Shown: in pieces, positions 13,501 to 23,544 of the stretch
How the letters are laid out: each line of letters begins with the position of its first letter
Position numbering within the stretch: position 1 is the stretch's first letter
DNA from: Steromphala cineraria
Lineage: Eukaryota; Mollusca; Gastropoda; Trochida; Trochidae
Assembly (NCBI GenBank): GCA_916613615.1
Contig: OU744723.1
Location: 62,566,239-62,630,238, forward strand
Direction: 5' to 3'
DNA: 64,000 nucleotides
Made by a program: the position numbers and the translations under genes
The notes under the pieces: generated by a model
Told to the model about the DNA's origin: nothing
The model's database searches: none
What the model saw: the letters and a program-made list of their open reading frames with translations, nothing else

Positions 13501-14626
13501 GGTATTGTAGGAGCTTCGGAGATGTGGATTGACTGATTATTTATTGTGATGTGAGGTACTGGCTGTGATAGATGTGAGGGTATTGTAGGAGCTTCGGAGA
13601 TGTGGATTGACTGATTATTTATTGTGATGTGAGGCACTTGCCTTGATAGATGTGATGGTATTACAGGAGCTTCAGAGATGTGGATTGACTGATTGTTTAT
13701 TGTGATGTAAGGCACTTGCCTTGATAGATGTGATGGTATTACAGGAGCTTCGGAGATGTGGATTGACTGATTGTTTATTGTGATGTAAGGCACTTGCCTT
13801 GATAGATGTGATGGTATTACAGGAGCTTCGGAGATGTGGATTGACTGATTATTTATTGTGGTGTAAGGCACTTGCCCTGATAGACGTGAGGGTATTGTAG
13901 AAGATTCGGAGATGTGGATTGGCTGATTATTTATTGTGATAAGGCCTTTTCTGTGATAGATGTGAGGGTATTGTAGGAGCTTCGGAGATGTGGATTGACT
14001 GATTATTTATTGTGATGTGAGGTACTGGCTGTGATAGATGTGAGGGTATTGTAGGAGCTTCGGAGATGTGGATTGACTGATTATTTATTGTGATGTGAGG
14101 TACTTGCTGTGATAGATGTGACGGTATTGTAAGAGCTTCGGAGATGTGGATTGACTGATTATTTATTGTGATGTAAGGCACTTGCTGTGATAGATGTGAG
14201 GGTATTGTAGGAGCTTCAGAGATGTGGATTGACTGATTGTTTATTGTGATGTAAGGCACTTGCTGTGATAGATGTGAGGGTGTTGTAGGAGCTTCAGAGA
14301 TGTGGATTGACTGATTATTTATTGTGATGTAAGGCACTTGCTGTGATAGATGTGATGGTATTGTAGAAGCTTCGGAGATGTGGATTGACTGATTGTTTAT
14401 TGTGATGTAAGGCACTTGCTGTGATAAATGTGAGGGTGTTGTAGGAGCTTCGGAGATGTGGATTGACTGATTGTTTATTGTGATGTAAGGCACTTGCTGT
14501 GAAAGACGTGAGGGTATTGTAGAAGCTTCGGAGATGTGGATTGACTGATTATTTATTGTGGTGTAAGGCACTTGCCCTGATAGACGTGAGGGTATTGTAG
14601 AAGATTCGGAGATGTGGATTGGCTGA
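10580..14626 (-). repeat. Two tandem copies of a ~2,023-bp higher-order unit
   Basis: Marker spacings run 1,324, 699, 1,324 and 700 bp, so 10580-12602 and 12603-14626 are tandem duplicates of a 17 + 9 monomer block. The 422-codon and 214-codon frames in each copy are almost identical, sharing oddities such as NTQSIH and TITSHLS. Extra 1-bp deletions near 10538 and 12559 explain spacings one base short. This unit appears to derive from the 1,948-bp unit by internal deletion and re-duplication. Confidence 0.85.
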
Positions 14627-16175
14627 TTATTTATTGTGATAAGGCCTTTTCTGTGATAGATGTGAGGGTATTGTAGGAGCTTCGGAGATGTGGATTGACT
14701 GATTATTTATTGTGATGTGAGGTACTGGCTGTGATAGATGTGAGGGTATTGTAGGAGCTTCGGAGATGTGGATTGACTGATTATTTATTGTGATGTGAGG
14801 CACTTGCTGTGATAGACGTGAGGGTATTGTAGGAGCTTTGGAGATGTGGATTGACTGATTATTTATTGTGATGTGAGGCACTTGCCTTGATAGATGTGAT
14901 GGTATTACAGGAGCTTCAGAGATGTGGATTGACTGATTGTTTATTGTGATGTAAGGCACTTGCCTTGATAGATGTGATGGTATTACAGGAGCTTCGGAGA
15001 TGTGGATTGACTGATTGTTTATTGTGATGTAAGGCACTTGCCTTGATAGATGTGATGGTATTACAGGAGCTTCGGAGATGTGGATTGACTGATTATTTAT
15101 TGTGATGTGAGGTACTTGCTGTGATAGATGTGAGGGTATTGTAGGAGCTTCGGAGATGTGGATTGACTGATTGTTTATTGTGATGTAAGGCACTTGCTGT
15201 GATAGATGTGAGGGTATTGTAGGAGCTTCGGAGATGTGGATTGACTGATTATTTATTGTGATGTAAGGTACTTGCCGTGATAGATGTGAGGGTATTGTAA
15301 GAACTTCGGAGATGTGGATTGACTGATTATTTATTGTGATGTGAGGTACTTGCTGTGATAGATGTGAGGGTATTGTAAGAGCTTCGGAGATGTGGATTGA
15401 CTGATTATTTATTGTGATGTGAGGCACTTGCCTTGATAGATGTAATGGTATTGTAGGAGCTTCAGCGATGTGGATTGACTGATTATTTATTGTGATGTAA
15501 GGTACTTGCCGTGATAGATGTGAGAGTATTGTAAGAGCTTCGGAGATGTGGATTGACTGATTATTTATTGTGATGTGAGGTACTTGCTGTGATAGATGTG
15601 ACGGTGTTGTAAGAGCTTCGGAGATGTGGATTGACTGATTATTTATTGTGATGTGAGGTACTTGCTGTGATAGATGTGAGGGTATTGTAGGAGCTTCGGA
15701 GATGTGGATTGGCTGATTATTTATTGTGATGTGAGGCACTGGCTGTGATAGATGTGAGGGTATTGTAGTAGCTTCGGAGATGTGGATTGACTGATTATTT
15801 ATTGTGATGTGAGGTACTTGCTGTGATAGATGTGAGGGTATTGTAGGAGCTTCGGAGATGTGGATTGACTGATTATTTATTGTGATGTGAGGTAGTGGCT
15901 GTGATAGATGTGAGGGTATTGTAGGAGCTTCGGAGATGTGGATTGACTGATTATTTATTGTGATGTGAGGTACTTGCTGTGAAAGATGTGAGGGTATTGT
16001 AGAAGCTTCGGAGATGTGGATTGACTGATTGTTTATTGAGAATTGAGGCAACTGCCTTGATAGATGTGAGTGTATTGTAAACGCTTCGAAAATGTGGATT
16101 TTCTGATTATTTATTGTAATATGATACACTTGCCATGACAAACGTGAGGGTATTGTGGGAACTTTTGATTGGCTG

Positions 16176-16560
16176 ATGACAAAATAAGTTAGGAAAGTGG
16201 GTCAAACCTTCTGAGTGATTAACATATATTATTTTAGTATTTAAAAATAACTTTGCCCTACAATCGTCAAGACAATGGTCAGAACAGATTGGAACAATCG
16301 GACTGTAATTAACTCGCACATCTAGATTGTAAAATATTTGTAATTGTAAAAGCATAAGAAAAATGACAATGGCTGTTGTCAGTCTCAAATGTTTAATCTT
16401 GATGTCGAGGATTCACAATACAATATACACATATATTACATTTACAACAACTGTAACATGTACATATAACATTTATATGCAGATTAACAGTAACATGTTT
16501 AAAACATTACAATCTCACAATGTCATGTATAACAGTAATTACTTAATATATATTACAAAA
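16176..16560. other. AT-rich flank of the satellite array
   Basis: AT-rich sequence. A minus-strand frame (16107-16388) begins with a hydrophobic run but starts at TTG and runs out of frame with the array, so no gene is called. Confidence 0.4.
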
Positions 16561-16561
16561 A

Positions 16562-17240
16562 GAGACAATGGCTCTGCAGCTCATCAGGCTTCATATCTAA
16601 TTTGGCTGTTTGGTGTGGTGTGGTGTGGTGTGGTGTGGTTTCCTCCCTCCTTAGTAGGGGCTACAAGCTTTCCGGGTCACCAAATGTATCATTTCGTTAA
16701 ATGCTCAATACATAAAGTCGCTATAAAACATTTTATCATTCTATGCCAAGTGCCTTCTTATGAAAAGAGGATTGTGTAGGAGCAACTTGGTAAAATTTAG
16801 TATGTAGGCTATTGGAATCCGGATTTCAAATAAGAAATGGAAGATGCTCAAACATTGAAGAACATATAAGAAGGTGTAACGGGGTGACCTTCAATTGAGT
16901 AAGAAGAAGAAAGCTTAAAATGTGAAAACGATCATTTAGGGCATATAAATGGTACACCAAGCCTTTATAAGGGGCCACAGGGTCATACAATCTATAAAAT
17001 TATAATCCCCATTAGACTGATGACTTATTGGAATCTGCATACAAGATTTCAGGTTTTTTGTCAATTTGTCTCTGGAGAAGAAAATGAAAATTGGTTTTTA
17101 GGGCGTAGCCACTATGGACCGTAGTCGGGGTTAAAGGGTGACTAAAGCTAAAAATAACCGTCCTTACTATTGAAGGAGTCTGTAAACAAGAGTTCAGCCT
17201 TCTGGACCTTTGTCTCTGGAAATTTTCACAAGACATATTT
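16562..17240. mobile_element. Degenerate copy of the 145-bp tandem-core element family
   Basis: It opens with AATGGCTCTGCAGCTCATCA, close to the start of the element at 48.66 kb (TTGGCTCTGTAGCTCATCAG). It later contains AAGGGGCCACAGGGTC, TCTGGAGAAGAAAATGAAAA and TTTTTAGGGCGTAG, the signature pieces of the 145-bp unit. It is diverged and partly filled with unrelated sequence, including a short (TGGTG)n run near 16610-16640. Confidence 0.6.
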
Positions 17241-17700
17241 AAATCAGTTCTTTAGTCTCCTTTTTGCGAGTGCATTAGCAACTTATGATTAATTGCTGTG
17301 CAATATACTCAAACAATGAAAAAGATTATGTTGCACATGTTAACTTAAAATGATAATTTATGTGAAATTGCGAAACATTATCGAGAACATATCACGGAAG
17401 TATGAGCATTGTTAATTTGGCATCATTTCTTTATTCTCATAGATATCATCATCCATAACATATCAAGCAAAATTATTCATTGTCTAACGTGTAACTATAT
17501 CTCACTTGAACCCTTGAGCCCAAAATTACAATTGAAAATATATCGGCAGTAGCTTGGTTGTGGATAAAAAAAAGTTATTCAACGAATATTACTGAGTAAA
17601 GTTGCAAAGCTGGAAAACTATGGCTTAAAAATACATATATATATTCAATATGAGTGTTAAAAGAATAACAACGATGATTTCCTCCTACATGTTTCAACTT
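17241..17700. other. AT-rich stretch, no gene recognised
   Basis: No supported coding frame or repeat. It leads into the inverted-repeat arm at 17701. Confidence 0.4.
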
Positions 17701-17780
17701 CATCCTCAGGGAGGTTTACATTGCAGTGATTATGACGTCACGTTTCTGTGACAACAATTCACTGATTGTGATGTCGCCTG
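17701..17780 (+). repeat. Left arm of inverted repeat around the Penelope-like fragment
   Basis: CATCCTCAGGGAGGTTTACA followed by TTGCAGTGATTATGACGTCA matches, in inverted orientation, the segment at 20380-20461. The arms are ~80 bp with a small indel, include a TGACGTCA palindrome, and enclose about 2.7 kb. Penelope-like elements often carry inverted terminal copies, so this may be an element end. Confidence 0.7.
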
Positions 17781-17803
17781 CAGGAACTTGAGAACGTTTT
17801 GAA

Positions 17804-18384
17804 CAACGTGGATATCCACCACTATTAATAACAGATGGGATTCAAAAAGCTGCAGAATTGGATAGGAAAACCCTCTTATCAGTGAGAGACAATATCCAAA
17901 ACACAATCCATGACATTGCCTTTGTAACTTCACATAACCCTAAAAATCCAGAGGTATTTAATGCCATACGCCAAAACAAATATATCCTTGATTCAGATGA
18001 AAGAATGAAAGAAATCATTGAAGGCGTTCAAGTTGTCAAAAGCAAAAGGCAAAGTTACAACTTAGAAGATACTGACAAAGGCAAAATTCAACTTGGAAAC
18101 CCCTACTAATTATGGTGTATCTAAGTGTGGTCGTGGAAACTGTGAAGAAAAAAATCTTTTTTAAAAATAAAAAAAGATTCTTTTATGTACATAACAGAAT
18201 GGATTGCTCTGTAAAAAATGTAATCTATGTAATTACATGCCAAGGGTGTGAAGGTCTGTACATAGGTCAGACCGAATGTCTGAGGGACAGAGTTCGGGTG
18301 CACAAGCAGCAGATCAAAGACCCTAAAACAAGATTTATCATCCAAAACTGTGTTCCACAGGAGATATCGCTTATGAAAGATCAA
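17804..18384 (+). pseudogene. Penelope-like element remnant: RT C-terminus, linker and GIY-YIG endonuclease
   Basis: The first frame (17804-18109) reads QRGYPPLLITDGIQKAAELD, then SHNPKNPEVFNAIRQNKYIL and VVKSKRQSYNLE, the usual tail of a Penelope-type reverse transcriptase. After a stop and frame change, KCGRGNC appears near 18123-18143, matching the conserved cysteine linker. A further frame gives NVIYVITCQGCEGLYIGQTE and RVRVHKQQIKDP, a GIY-YIG endonuclease with both signature strands and the downstream arginine/histidine helix. An AATAAA lies near 18517. Known role: the element copies its RNA at a nick made by this endonuclease. Here the frames are broken and the RT core is absent, so it is inactive. 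Confidence 0.8.
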
Positions 18385-18520
18385 GCGATATGCTATGACG
18401 TCATAAACACAACGACGTCACAATGCTATGATGTCACTGGTTTAGGAGTTGGAGGGCTATGCAGTGTTCAGAGATGTAAATTTTTCATGATGATGAAAAA
18501 TGATTTTGGATGATAAATAA

Positions 18521-18652
18521 AATCTCACCCTCGTGTCTTCTGATATCAAATATATCAACACTCCTTGATAAAAGTAAAATATCCGAGGCTTGTTACTTTT
18601 ATCAACTTGTGTTGATATATTTGATATCAGAAGACACTTGGATGAGATTCTC
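18521..18652. repeat. Large imperfect palindrome (~57-bp arms)
   Basis: The left arm contains GTGTCTTCTGATATCAAATA and TATCAACAC. The right arm returns as GTGTTGATATATTTGATATC and AGAAGACAC. Arms of about 57 bp flank a ~16-bp loop rich in CCGAGGC. It lies directly after the Penelope-like poly(A) signal and may be a foldback insertion. Confidence 0.75.
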
Positions 18653-19271
18653 TATGTATTCCCCTAAGTGAACATTTGGACACATGCGCTGCCAAAAAGG
18701 AGATTAAATTTACAATTTATCCTTTTTTATAAAATGGCAGATTCAAACACAATAATGCGGAAGATAAAGGAGGAACACTTTATTAAAACAATGTGTCCAT
18801 CTCTAATTCTACCATGACATTTCATATTCCTCGAATTTCATTGGTTTATTTCTATGGTCGAACCTACATTATTTTTATAACGGTCAATTCACCGCGGTTT
18901 GATACACACTGCCATAGAAACGAACGAGTCGACATGCATGCAATCACGCTTCGGGAGTTGCTTTGTCTGAATAATAACTAAAATTCTTTTATTATTGTAT
19001 TACCCGTACTTTTATAAAGGTAGAGTTTGGTTAGCATCAATATCATGCATGTTTATGTCCAGGAAATAGTGTAATGTTAAGCGAAAGGCTGAATTTAGAT
19101 CAATACGATACCACAACCGGTTTTGGTTTGAGTGATGTCAACAGTGACGTCAAACTTTGACGTCATAAGCACAAGACATTATTACGTAACAGTGTTGACC
19201 GAAGCACAGCTGACATTACGTGATAAAAAAGAAATGACATTTAAAACGTTAAAAAAACTTTTCATGTTAGA

Positions 19272-20335
19272 ATGGAGATAAACCTACTGTGTTTTATAAT
19301 TTTCGTGGTTTAACGTAGATTCGATACCGTTGATGTTACATTCGAAGTGTTATGTTGTGAAACGACAGAGAGAGAGGCAGATGTTTGGAGGAAAGGTTAT
19401 TTGATAGGATAAAGGCAGTTATGAAGACAGAACAAATTAAACAAGAATATTTAATGGGAGTTGGTATGAATAAATTTAGTAAAGTTAATGAAAAAGGACA
19501 ACCAGGAGTTTGGTTGGGGTAACAGAATATGAGGGGATGTCGTAGTGTCTGGAAAAACAAGAAATCTGAAGCGAAGATGTCAATGCGAAATTGATTAGTA
19601 TGGTATTTAGGAGAGTCCAGGCAAAATGGATACTTGTGTACCAGCAAAAAGCAAATTAGAAGTAAGGTTAGAAGTCTCAGAGGGAGTCAGGTCGAAGGTT
19701 AAAGGTAGAAGGTTAATTAGAAAGTAAAGGTAGAAGGTTAAAGTTTGGGGCCTAGAGAGATTAGAGTGATTGGCTAAAAAAAGGATAACGCCCAAGTTTT
19801 GAGTGACAGGAGTTGTGAATGAAACTGGGGAACATTGTAAGAATTGTCAGTTGGAAGAGTAAAGAGTAATGAGAGTAAACTCGGAGTAAACTCGGAGCCA
19901 GAGTAAGACAGGGACCCCGAGAGGGATAGAGAGAGAGCAGCTCTGGGAATGCATCGATGAATTGTACTAGTTTGTAAACTAGGACAAGATGGACAGCGAA
20001 GTGGCTCGGAAGGCTCAATGAAGAGTACGGGTAAAGTGAGTGTGAGTATGGTATTTGTTTAGTTTAAAGGGGGTTAAGGTAGAGATGGAATAGGTAAGGT
20101 TAGGCTTAGACTCGATACACATACAAGGACAGATTCCCTTGATTAAATGTAATTATAAAATGTTATAATGTGGCTTTAAGTGTTTTTGTAATACATATTG
20201 AATAACCACGAGAATGATAGGAGCATATGACAGAAGCCTCACGTTATCGCGTTCGGCTCCGAATGACATTAACAGGTATTGAATCTAGTTAGACCACGAA
20301 AGTTGAAAAACACAGTAGGTTTATCTCCTAGATAG
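19272..20335. mobile_element. Non-autonomous long-TIR DNA element (~1.06 kb)
   Basis: The left end GGAGATAAACCTACTGTGTT, continuing with TTCGTGGTTTAACGTAGATT, is matched inverted at the right end by ACCACGAAAGTTG and AACACAGTAGGTTTATCTCC. The TIRs are about 85 bp and diverged. The interior holds only AT-rich frames with no transposase motif. A related end (CACACTAGGTTTATCTCC) occurs near 47635-47652, suggesting a repeated family. Confidence 0.6.
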
Positions 20336-20379
20336 CTAAGCCAGTAACAGCAAGCCGCTGCTGTGACGTCATAGACAGG

Positions 20380-20461
20380 CGACGTCACAATCAGTGAATT
20401 GTTGTAACGTCACAGAAACGTGACGTCATAATCACTGCAATGTAAACCTCCCTGAGGATAA
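20380..20461 (-). repeat. Right arm of inverted repeat around the Penelope-like fragment
   Basis: Reverse complement of 17701-17780, with two CRE-like TGACGTCA/CGACGTCA sites and the same CCTCCCTGAGGAT edge. It closes a 2.76-kb inverted structure that contains the Penelope remnant, the palindrome and the long-TIR element. Confidence 0.7.
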
Positions 20462-20510
20462 TGGTTATGCGTACGGTGAAAACCGCTCAATAGATATGGC
20501 AGGAAATTAA

Positions 20511-21106
20511 TTGGGCAGAACGGCACCCGGGCAGAACGGCACCTGGGCAGAACGGTACCTGGGCAGAATGGCACTCGGCATAAATGGCACCCGGGCAGAA
20601 CGCCTTAGTCACCAGAACGGCATCAAGCAGAACGGCACCTGAGCATAACGGCACCCGGGCAGACGGGCACCCGGGCGGAACGACACCTAAGCAGAACGAC
20701 ACCCGGGCAGAATGGCACCCGGCAGAATGGCACCGGGCAGAACGGCACCTGGGCAGAATGGCACCTGGGCAGAATGGCACCTGGGCAGAACGGCACCCGG
20801 GCAGAACGGCACCCGGCAGAATGGCACCTGGGCAGAATGGCATCCGGCAGAACGGCACCCGGCAGAACGGCACCTGGGCAGAATGGCACCTGGGCAGAAC
20901 GGCACCTGGGCAGAACGGCACCCGGCAGAATGGCACCCGGCAGAATGGCACCCGGCAGAATGGCACCTGGGCAGAATGGCACCGGGCAGAATGGCACCTG
21001 GGCAGAATGGCACCTGGGCAGAACGGCACCTGGGCAGAATGGCACCCGGCAGAAAGGCACCCGGCAGAACGGCACCCGGCAGAACGGCACCCGGCAGAAC
21101 GGCACT
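20511..21106. repeat. GC-rich 15-16-bp minisatellite (~38 units)
   Basis: Units of GGGCAGAACGGCACCT, with variants CCCGGCAGAATGGCACC, run for about 600 bp. The alternation of 15- and 16-bp units lets frames drift, producing long ORFs on both strands (WHLGRMAPGQNGT-like on +, LPRCHSAQVPFC-like on -). These are by-products of the repeat. It is far more GC-rich than its surroundings. Confidence 0.9.
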
Positions 21107-21135
21107 TAGAACAAGTATTTGTCACAAAGGTGACA

Positions 21136-22433
21136 AGATCCCCCGCCGCAAATTGATGTTAACAACAAGAAGCGGGATGGACGTATGGACGTACGGACGG
21201 ACGTACAGAGCTGAATACTATGTCCCCCGTGAAGACTCAAGGTTAATGGGTTCATGAGATATGGCCCTAACAACATTTTCAAAACTGGCCAAAGTCTCGC
21301 TGTGACCTTGAAAATGAGGTCAAGGTCACCAAAAACTTTTCAAGTCTGCGTATTCCTCAGATGAAGACTGGTACCAAGTTTGAAGATTCTAGGTTGAGCG
21401 GTTCATTAGATATCACGCTAACAACATTTTCAAAACTGGTCAAAGTCTCGCTGTGACCTTGAAAATGAGGTCAAGGTCACCAAAAGCTTTTCAGGTCTGC
21501 GTATTCCCCAGATGAAGACTGGTACCAAGTTTGAAGATTCTAGGTTGAGCGGTTCATTAGATATCGCGCTAACAACATTTTCAAAACTGGTCAAAGTCTC
21601 GCTGTGACCTTGAAAATGAGGTCAAGGTCACCAAAAGCTTTTCAGGTCTGCGTATTCCCCAGATGAAGACTGGTACCAAGTTTGAAGATTCTAGGTTGAG
21701 CGGTTCATTAGATATCGCGCTAACAACATTTTCAAAACTGGTCAAAGTCTCGCTATGACCTTGAAAATGAGGTCAAGGTCACCAAATGCTTTTCAGGTCT
21801 GCGTATTCCCTAGATGAAGACTGGTACCAAGTTTGAAGATTCTAGGTTGAGCGGTTCATTAGATATCGCGCTAACAACATTTTCAAAACTGGTCAAAGTC
21901 TCGCTGTGACCTTGAAAATAAGGTCAAGGTCACTAAAAGCTTTTCAGGTCTGCGTATTCCCCAGATGAAGACTGGTACCAAGTTTGAAGATTCTAGGTTG
22001 AGCGGTTCATTAGATATCGCGCTAACAACATTTTCAAAACTGGTCAAAGTCTCGCTGTGACCTTGAAAATGAGGTCAAGGTCACCAAAAGCTTTTCAGGT
22101 CTGCGTATACCCCAGATGAAGACTGGTACCAAGTTTGAAGATTCTAGGTTGAGAAGTTCATTAGATATCGCGCTAACAACATTTTCAAAACTGGTCAAAG
22201 TCTCGCTGTGACCTTGAAAATGAGGTCAAGGTCACCAAATGCTTTTCAGGTCTGCGTATTCCCCAGATGAAGACTGGTACCAAGTTTGAAGATTCTAGGT
22301 TGAGCGGTTCATTAGATATCGCGCTAACAAGAAGCGGGACGGACGGACGGACGGACGTACGGACGGACGTACGGACGGACGTACGGAGCTGAATACTATA
22401 TCCCCCGCTTCGCGCTAAACGCGCGGCGGGGGA
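21136..22433. mobile_element. Tandem-core element, seven 151-bp units, (GGAC)n flanks and terminal hairpin
   Basis: It begins near ATCCCCCGCCGCAAATTG and ends with ATCCCCCGC...GCGGGGGAT, a GC stem-loop. The core motif AAAGTCTCGCTGTGACCTTG recurs at 21291, 21442, 21593, 21744, 21895, 22046 and 22197, exactly 151 bp apart. A (GGAC)n/(GTACGGAC) tract plus AGCTGAATACTAT lies on both sides of the core. This architecture matches the non-autonomous, possibly Helitron-related pearl-type repeats of bivalves; the Helitron link is inference. Each unit carries TGACCTTGA and TCAAGGTCA in opposite orientation. Confidence 0.8.
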
Positions 22434-22529
22434 TAAAAAAATGTTTATAATGATTTATCGCTCAAATAGATCAATATAGATCAATAATGTATCGCTCAAA
22501 TAGATCAACTATCTTTGTCAGAATAATGA

Positions 22530-22845
22530 ATGTTGATATACCATCCGCCTTTAATACTATATAACCTCATTTTAATGTAAATACTAATATCATAAGATGG
22601 GTTAAATATTTTCAAGGAAACAGACAAAAGTTGTACAAATTAACAATGTAGAGTCTTCAATTATAGATATCTCCAAGGCTGCGTGATTTCACCAATGTTG
22701 TTAATATGTGGCAAATGTGCAAAAAAACAAAAGAAATGGTCGTAGAAAACTCAAGTCTACAATTAATGCTTTTACTTTTGATGATATTGAAATTTAAAGA
22801 GTAAACGAACATAGATATTTGGGTACTGTGTTGGATCAAGTAAGT
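22530..22845 (+). pseudogene. LINE reverse transcriptase fragment
   Basis: Across frame changes the plus strand reads VDIPSAFNTI, then IIRWVKYFQGNRQKLYKLT, then QGCVISPMLL, then KKTKEMVVE, and finally RYLGTVLDQ. These are the ordered landmarks of a non-LTR reverse transcriptase: the SAFNT block, the QGC-SPML block, and the downstream KTKEM and Y-LGTVLD blocks. The YADD region is missing, so a deletion lies between. It is broken and truncated at both ends. The family cannot be fixed from this little sequence. Confidence 0.6.
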
Positions 22846-23340
22846 AACATTCATTATTCTCTGAATACAAGAGATACGTTTTACTGGTGGAGATACAAAC
22901 ACGTAAAAACAATTTGGCTTATAAGGAGAGATTTTATGTAAAAGAGCAGAAATAGGCCTACCCACATTTGAGACCTAGTAAATAAGTTTGAGGAAGAAGC
23001 CTGAATGAATGAACTTTTGTTCCATAATATTGTACAGGCAACACTGACTGTATGATTGACCTCCATGTGATAAAAAAAAATTCCCAGAGAGACACGTTTC
23101 TAAACACAAGTCTGAAAAAGACTAACTCAACTGACGATGGTCCTATATGAGAGGGATTATAATAAACGCGATAAGCGTTTGTGTCAAGTTACGTTCGAAT
23201 TCGCTGACGTCATAAGCACGTCACAATGCGTCATACACACGGGGAGATGAGCGGGAAACCCTGTCATGGACATATCGCCATTGATATGTGGACCCGTTTA
23301 GTGGAATTATTGTTTTGTTGTCAGCACTTTCAGATCAAGT
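22845..23340 (+). repeat. Block A, copy 1 (direct copy at 29.1-29.8 kb)
   Basis: It shares long near-identical runs with 29095-29810, for example GGCTTATAAGGAGAGATTTT, AAGAGCAGAAATAGGCCTAC and GGGGAGATGAGCGGGAAA. The second copy carries ~190 bp extra after its GGTGGAGATA. Both copies contain CTGACGTCATAAGCACG and end near ACATTAGAATGAT. ORFs within it are incidental. Confidence 0.75.
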
Positions 23341-23544
23341 TCACATTAGAATGATATAAACACCATCTCACTTGGGATCGAGAATAACACCTAATAAATG
23401 GTCCTATATAAGATACAAATATAGACTGTCATTTCCGTCTGTGGACTGTTAGAGTATACAGCAGACTTTTGTTTGAATATGAGATGAAATATCACGATCA
23501 ACATCTTAGGAAAAATCTGTTTTGTCGACAAAAATAAATAAAGT

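Larger units (their letters stand above)
3775..16175 (-). repeat. 78-bp satellite/minisatellite array (~159 monomers), open on minus strand
   Basis: About 12.4 kb of head-to-tail 78-bp units containing TTTATTGTGATG and GAGATGTGGATTGACTGA. On the minus strand each unit is 26 codons with the core ITINNQSIHISEAP followed by a variable TIP/VIP/TTP and SHLSQQ/SRLSQQ. Because 78 is a multiple of three, the frame stays open across units. Breaks are a recurrent frameshifted monomer (stops at 5127, 7075, 9023, 10580, 11904, 12603, 13927, 14627) and two point nonsense changes (near 3827 and 6018). Edge monomers (3775-3900 and 16020-16175) are the most diverged, as expected for an array homogenised by unequal exchange. 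No ATG opens any of the long frames (they begin at GTG or TTG), and no promoter or splice signal was identified. I treat it as a satellite array with a possible repeat-protein origin. Confidence 0.95.

Noticed and set aside
3827..16141. Series of 214- to 630-codon repeat ORFs as separate genes
   Set aside because: Their apparent starts are GTG or TTG inside identical monomers and their ends are the same frameshift copied by amplification. They are segments of one array.
3775..16175. CRISPR-like or phage-type direct repeats
   Set aside because: Repeats are contiguous 78-bp units without unique spacers, in a eukaryotic context.
16107..16388. Minus-strand frame with a hydrophobic N-terminus next to the 78-bp array, suggesting a signal peptide for a secreted repeat protein
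   Set aside because: It starts at TTG, the nearest ATG comes after part of the hydrophobic run, and it is in a different frame from the array with no splice sites to join them.
20487..21257. Long ORFs on both strands (160-212 codons)
   Set aside because: They are drifting frames of the 15-16-bp minisatellite.
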